Shown here piece after piece: positions 35,556 through 37,541 of a stretch of DNA of 37,541 nt. The DNA lies in the NCBI GenBank assembly GCA_005884005.1, contig VAWI01000048.1:1-37541 (forward strand), in the 5' to 3' direction. The notes beneath the pieces are model-generated. The model did not search any database and was not told the DNA's origin. It saw only the letters and a list, made by a program, of their open reading frames with translations. Positions within the stretch are counted from its first letter, which is position 1. Every line of letters starts with the position of its first letter. A program made the translations under genes and the position numbers. This stretch comes from Actinomycetota bacterium. GTDB lineage: Bacteria > Actinomycetota > Thermoleophilia > Gaiellales > Gaiellaceae.

Positions 35556-36188
35556 GTGGCAATCAAGGTGCGGCTTTTCGCCGGCCTGCGCGAGCGGGCG
35601 GGCTACTCCGAGCGCGAGCTCGAGGGCGTCGGGCAAGTTGCCGACGTCTGGCCGGCACTCGGCCTGGGCGACGAGCCCGATGGGCTGCTCTACGCCGTCA
35701 ACCGCGAGTACGCGGATCCCGGACGCGAGCTCGCCGACGGCGACGAGGTCGCGCTGATTCCGCCCGTCTCCGGCGGCGCGTTTCGCGTCACCGAGCAGCC
35801 GCTCTCGCTCGCGGCGGTCGTCGACGAAGTCACCGACGAGAGCGCCGGGGCCGTTGCGACCTTCCTCGGCACCGTGCGCCGCGAGTCGCGGGGTCGGACG
35901 GTGCTTTATCTCGAGTACGAGGCCTATGCCGAAATGGCTGAGGACGTGATGGCCCAGATCGCGGCGGAGCTCGAGCAGAGCTACGACCTCTGGGCGGTCG
36001 CGATCCATCACCGGGTCGGCCGCGTCGTGATCGGCGAGGCGAGCGTCGCGATCGCCGTCTCGGCACCGCATCGCCAGGATGCCCTCGCGGCATGCAAGGA
36101 CGCGATCGACACCCTCAAGCGGACCGTGCCGCTCTGGAAGAAGGAGGTCTACGAGGGCGGCGAGGAGTGGCTCGGAAGGGGTTCCTAG
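35556..36188 (+). CDS. MoaD-MoaE fusion: molybdopterin synthase
   Basis: 210 residues from GTG 35556. It converts cyclic pyranopterin monophosphate to molybdopterin. Residues 1-74 are MoaD ([33 protein letters not shown]) ending in Gly73-Gly74, which normally must be the free C-terminus that carries the thiocarboxylate. Residues about 80-205 are MoaE ([69 protein letters not shown]) with the active-site lysines K188 and K195/196. Similar fusions (MoaX of Mycobacterium tuberculosis) are cut after the Gly-Gly. The gene is divergent from the mutase. No other moa gene is in the window. Confidence 0.93.
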   Translation: MAIKVRLFAGLRERAGYSERELEGVGQVADVWPALGLGDEPDGLLYAVNREYADPGRELADGDEVALIPPVSGGAFRVTEQPLSLAAVVDEVTDESAGAVATFLGTVRRESRGRTVLYLEYEAYAEMAEDVMAQIAAELEQSYDLWAVAIHHRVGRVVIGEASVAIAVSAPHRQDALAACKDAIDTLKRTVPLWKKEVYEGGEEWLGRGS

Positions 36189-36678
36189 GCTTCAATCAGA
36201 GCGACTCTGAATCTTTGGTGGCAGCGTGTAGCTGGTACTGGAGAGGTACCGACTTCCCATTGAGGCCTCATCCTGAGAAAGGCGCGGTTGGTCGGGGCTT
36301 TCGTCGAGGACAAGGTCGCCGGTACTAACCGTCCGTTCTCCGTGGATCCTCGGTAGGCCAATCCCTTCCTTCAAAAACCTTCGGTTTGCGAGGCCGGCCG
36401 GTCATTGATCGTCTCGGCGCTTGAAGGTTTTCGCCGAGTAGCTCACGCTCTGCGCCGAACCTTCGGCTAAGAAGTCGTTTCAAATTGCTCCCCCGAGCGC
36501 GGTGAGACCCTTGCCCAAGAGCGACCGGCATCGCGTCCTCGCATTGACCTCTTTTTCGCAACGTGTCAGGATCGGCAGTTCTCTGCGGCAGGTACTCCAG
36601 GGGCGCAACTACGGGGAGGAGGGATGTCCGCGATTGCCGAGGGGCTTGCCGCAATCTGCCACAGAGGGGAGCACCAAG
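36189..36678. other. 490-bp stretch without a recognised gene
   Basis: Composition is visibly less GC-rich than the flanking moaDE gene. Minus-strand open frames (up to about 109 codons, 36325-36654) have no ribosome binding site and no family resemblance I know. Short inverted motifs recur (CCTTCAAAAACCTTCGG near 36369, GGCGAAAACCTTCAAG on the minus strand near 36435, GCCGAA-CC-TTCGGC near 36457). The promoter of the secreted-protein gene must lie toward its end. I cannot assign a function. Confidence 0.5.
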
Positions 36679-37143
36679 ATGAAGCTGTTGAGGTTTGCAC
36701 TCGCGGCTGGCGCCCTAGTTGCACTGCTGGCGCTGGCGGCTCCTGCGATCGCAGCCACCACAACGACTTACCACGCGACGTTCGTTGAGATTGGGAGCGG
36801 AGGGCCAGCCGCCGGCGTATCGTGCGGAAGCGCGACAATCAGCCAACTCGGCCACGTCGCCAACCAGTGCATCGTCTTCAACGCATGCGGGCCGAACTGC
36901 CACGTCCGCACGATCACGTTCGACGACGGCAGCACGCTCGTGATCCACGAAAGCATCGTCGGAATGATCTCGCCAGGGCAATCGTCCGCGGCAGGGGCGA
37001 ACGCCCCGCTGTTCCTGGAGATCACGCAGACGATCGTCAGTGGGACCGTCAGGTTCGCAGGCGCGACCGGCAGTGGTACCGGGACCGTCAATACCGTCGC
37101 GGGCTCGGTCATCATCGCCTCGGGAACGATCACGCTGCCGTAA
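36679..37143 (+). CDS. Secreted beta-rich protein of unknown function
   Basis: 154 residues from ATG 36679, preceded by GAGGGGAG. The signal peptide is clear (KLLRFALAAGALVALLALAA then PAIA), giving a mature start near ATTTTYHATF. The mature part has four Cys (VSCGSA, NQCIVF, NACGPNC) that could form two disulfides in the oxidising exterior. Alternating Gly/Ser/Thr/Val-rich strands follow (DDGSTLVIHESIVG, TVRFAGATGSGTGTV). The RFAGATGSG pattern resembles secreted allene-oxide-cyclase/dirigent-like beta-barrels, but that is only an impression. A terminator follows at 37211. Confidence 0.82.
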   Translation: MKLLRFALAAGALVALLALAAPAIAATTTTYHATFVEIGSGGPAAGVSCGSATISQLGHVANQCIVFNACGPNCHVRTITFDDGSTLVIHESIVGMISPGQSSAAGANAPLFLEITQTIVSGTVRFAGATGSGTGTVNTVAGSVIIASGTITLP

Positions 37144-37207
37144 ACCAAGGAGCGAACGACGGAGGGGCGCGTTGGCACCGCTCTCTCGTTCCAAGGCGGG
37201 CGACAAA

Positions 37208-37235
37208 AGAGGGGCGGCTGACTACCGCCCCTTTC
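37208..37235 (+). terminator. Intrinsic terminator after the secreted-protein gene
   Basis: GGGGCGG (37211-37217) and CCGCCCC (37225-37231) form a 7-bp stem with loop CTGACTA, preceded by AAAAGA and followed by TTTCG. It sits about 65 nt after the stop. Confidence 0.8.
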
Positions 37236-37304
37236 GTGCCCCCGAGGCGGGGCGTCATTCTGAAACGAGTTCTAAACGAGGGTTGTGGGACACTCCGAGG
37301 AGTC

Positions 37305-37541
37305 TTGAAGGAAGACGTGCTTGAGCAGATCGTGGACGACTACCTGCAAATGGAGGGGTACTTCACGATCCACAACATGAAGTTCAAGCCCTCACCGAGC
37401 CATGCTGATTTCAATGGTCGCCTCGACTCCGTGGCATCCGACGTCGATGTCGTCGGTTACCACCCACGGCGGAGGGGGCATGAAAGGGTCGTCGCCTACG
37501 CGTGGTCCGCGCTTTCACCGATCACAAGGCGTCGCGCACTA
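37305..37541 (+). CDS. 5' end of a conserved hypothetical gene, cut by the window edge
   Basis: 79 codons stay open to the edge. The start is TTG 37305 behind GAGGAG (37297-37302), or GTG 37317 behind AAGGAAG. The peptide begins LKEDVLEQIVDDYLQMEGYF then TIHNMKFKPSPSHADFNGRL, then DSVASDVDVVGYHPRRRGHE. The 'VDDYLQ-x-GYF-T-HN' and 'SDVDVVGYHP' pattern recalls a family of hypothetical proteins in which DxDVVGY precedes a CKS-type strand, as in PD-(D/E)XK nuclease-like folds. Here the following residues (RVVAYAWSALSPI) lack that Lys, so divergence or a frameshift is possible. The assignment is tentative. Confidence 0.6.
   Translation, partial: MKEDVLEQIVDDYLQMEGYFTIHNMKFKPSPSHADFNGRLDSVASDVDVVGYHPRRRGHERVVAYAWSALSPITRRRAL

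Noticed and set aside
36325-36654. 109-codon minus-strand ORF
   Set aside because: No ribosome binding site, no family resemblance, and Arg-rich composition; I left the region as unexplained instead of calling a gene.

Overview
This is GC-rich bacterial chromosome, most likely from an uncultured actinomycete of the class Thermoleophilia (Solirubrobacterales/Gaiellales-like). That placement is an inference. It rests on the high GC, frequent GTG/TTG starts, GTGA/ATGA gene overlaps, a perfect Gram-positive/actinobacterial LexA box (CGAACGTATGTTCG), a MoaD-MoaE fusion and many NarL/LuxR-type regulators. I see no phage, insertion sequence or CRISPR array. Most of the window is core or housekeeping DNA with a heavy layer of signal transduction.

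Layout. (1) 1-4629: a regulatory block, visibly poorer in GC than what follows: a MalT-like STAND/LuxR activator, a convergent membrane HD-GYP protein, a possible 20-residue peptide gene with a strong Shine-Dalgarno, a cluster of TCCACAG/DnaA-box-like sites, and a stand-alone LuxR HTH protein. (2) 4743-13060: a complete Opp/Dpp-type peptide ABC importer (A-B-C-D-F), divergent from a secreted gamma-glutamyltransferase; next to it is a cytoplasmic-looking SH3b-NlpC/P60 peptidase. Together they look like a murein-peptide or glutathione salvage module. (3) 13074-16464: a primary-type sigma-70 factor and topoisomerase III. (4) 16521-19057: an overlapping operon of a PlsC acyltransferase, a FEN-type 5'-3' nuclease, a small DUF6457-like protein and a class II HDAC-like deacetylase that seems to use a CTG start. 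(5) 19233-25020: a divergent NarL-type two-component pair, a lytic transglycosylase, two paralogous orphan response regulators and small proteins.

(6) 25034-26571: an SOS and stable-RNA block on the minus strand. lexA overlaps a zinc-ribbon gene by ATGA, and that gene's last codons lie inside the 5' end of the RNase P RNA gene. A tRNA-Leu(GAG) lies upstream. The rnpB and tRNA -10 regions share the 10-mer GGCTACAATC. A 53-bp direct repeat re-copies the 5' half of the tRNA and its -10 box 179 bp away. (7) 26803-29827: tldD, pmbA (tldE) and secG. (8) 29963-31557: a single-domain receiver, a TPR protein and a GT4 glycosyltransferase. (9) 31715-36188: a methylmalonyl-CoA mutase catalytic subunit co-directional with two orphan Dpp-type permeases, divergent from the moaD-moaE fusion. 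(10) 36189-37541: a lower-GC end with a 490-bp stretch I cannot explain, a secreted beta-rich protein and a truncated gene at the edge.

Main items for a second look: the rnpB promoter embedded in the zinc-ribbon gene of the lexA operon; the tRNA-Leu half-gene duplication; a dispersed two-hairpin repeat family (GAGCAAAGC loop plus GGCGTCGCTTGCGACGCC-type hairpin) at several intergenic sites; the putative 20-aa peptide gene between regulators; and the CTG start of the deacetylase gene. Everything was read by eye; no database search was run.
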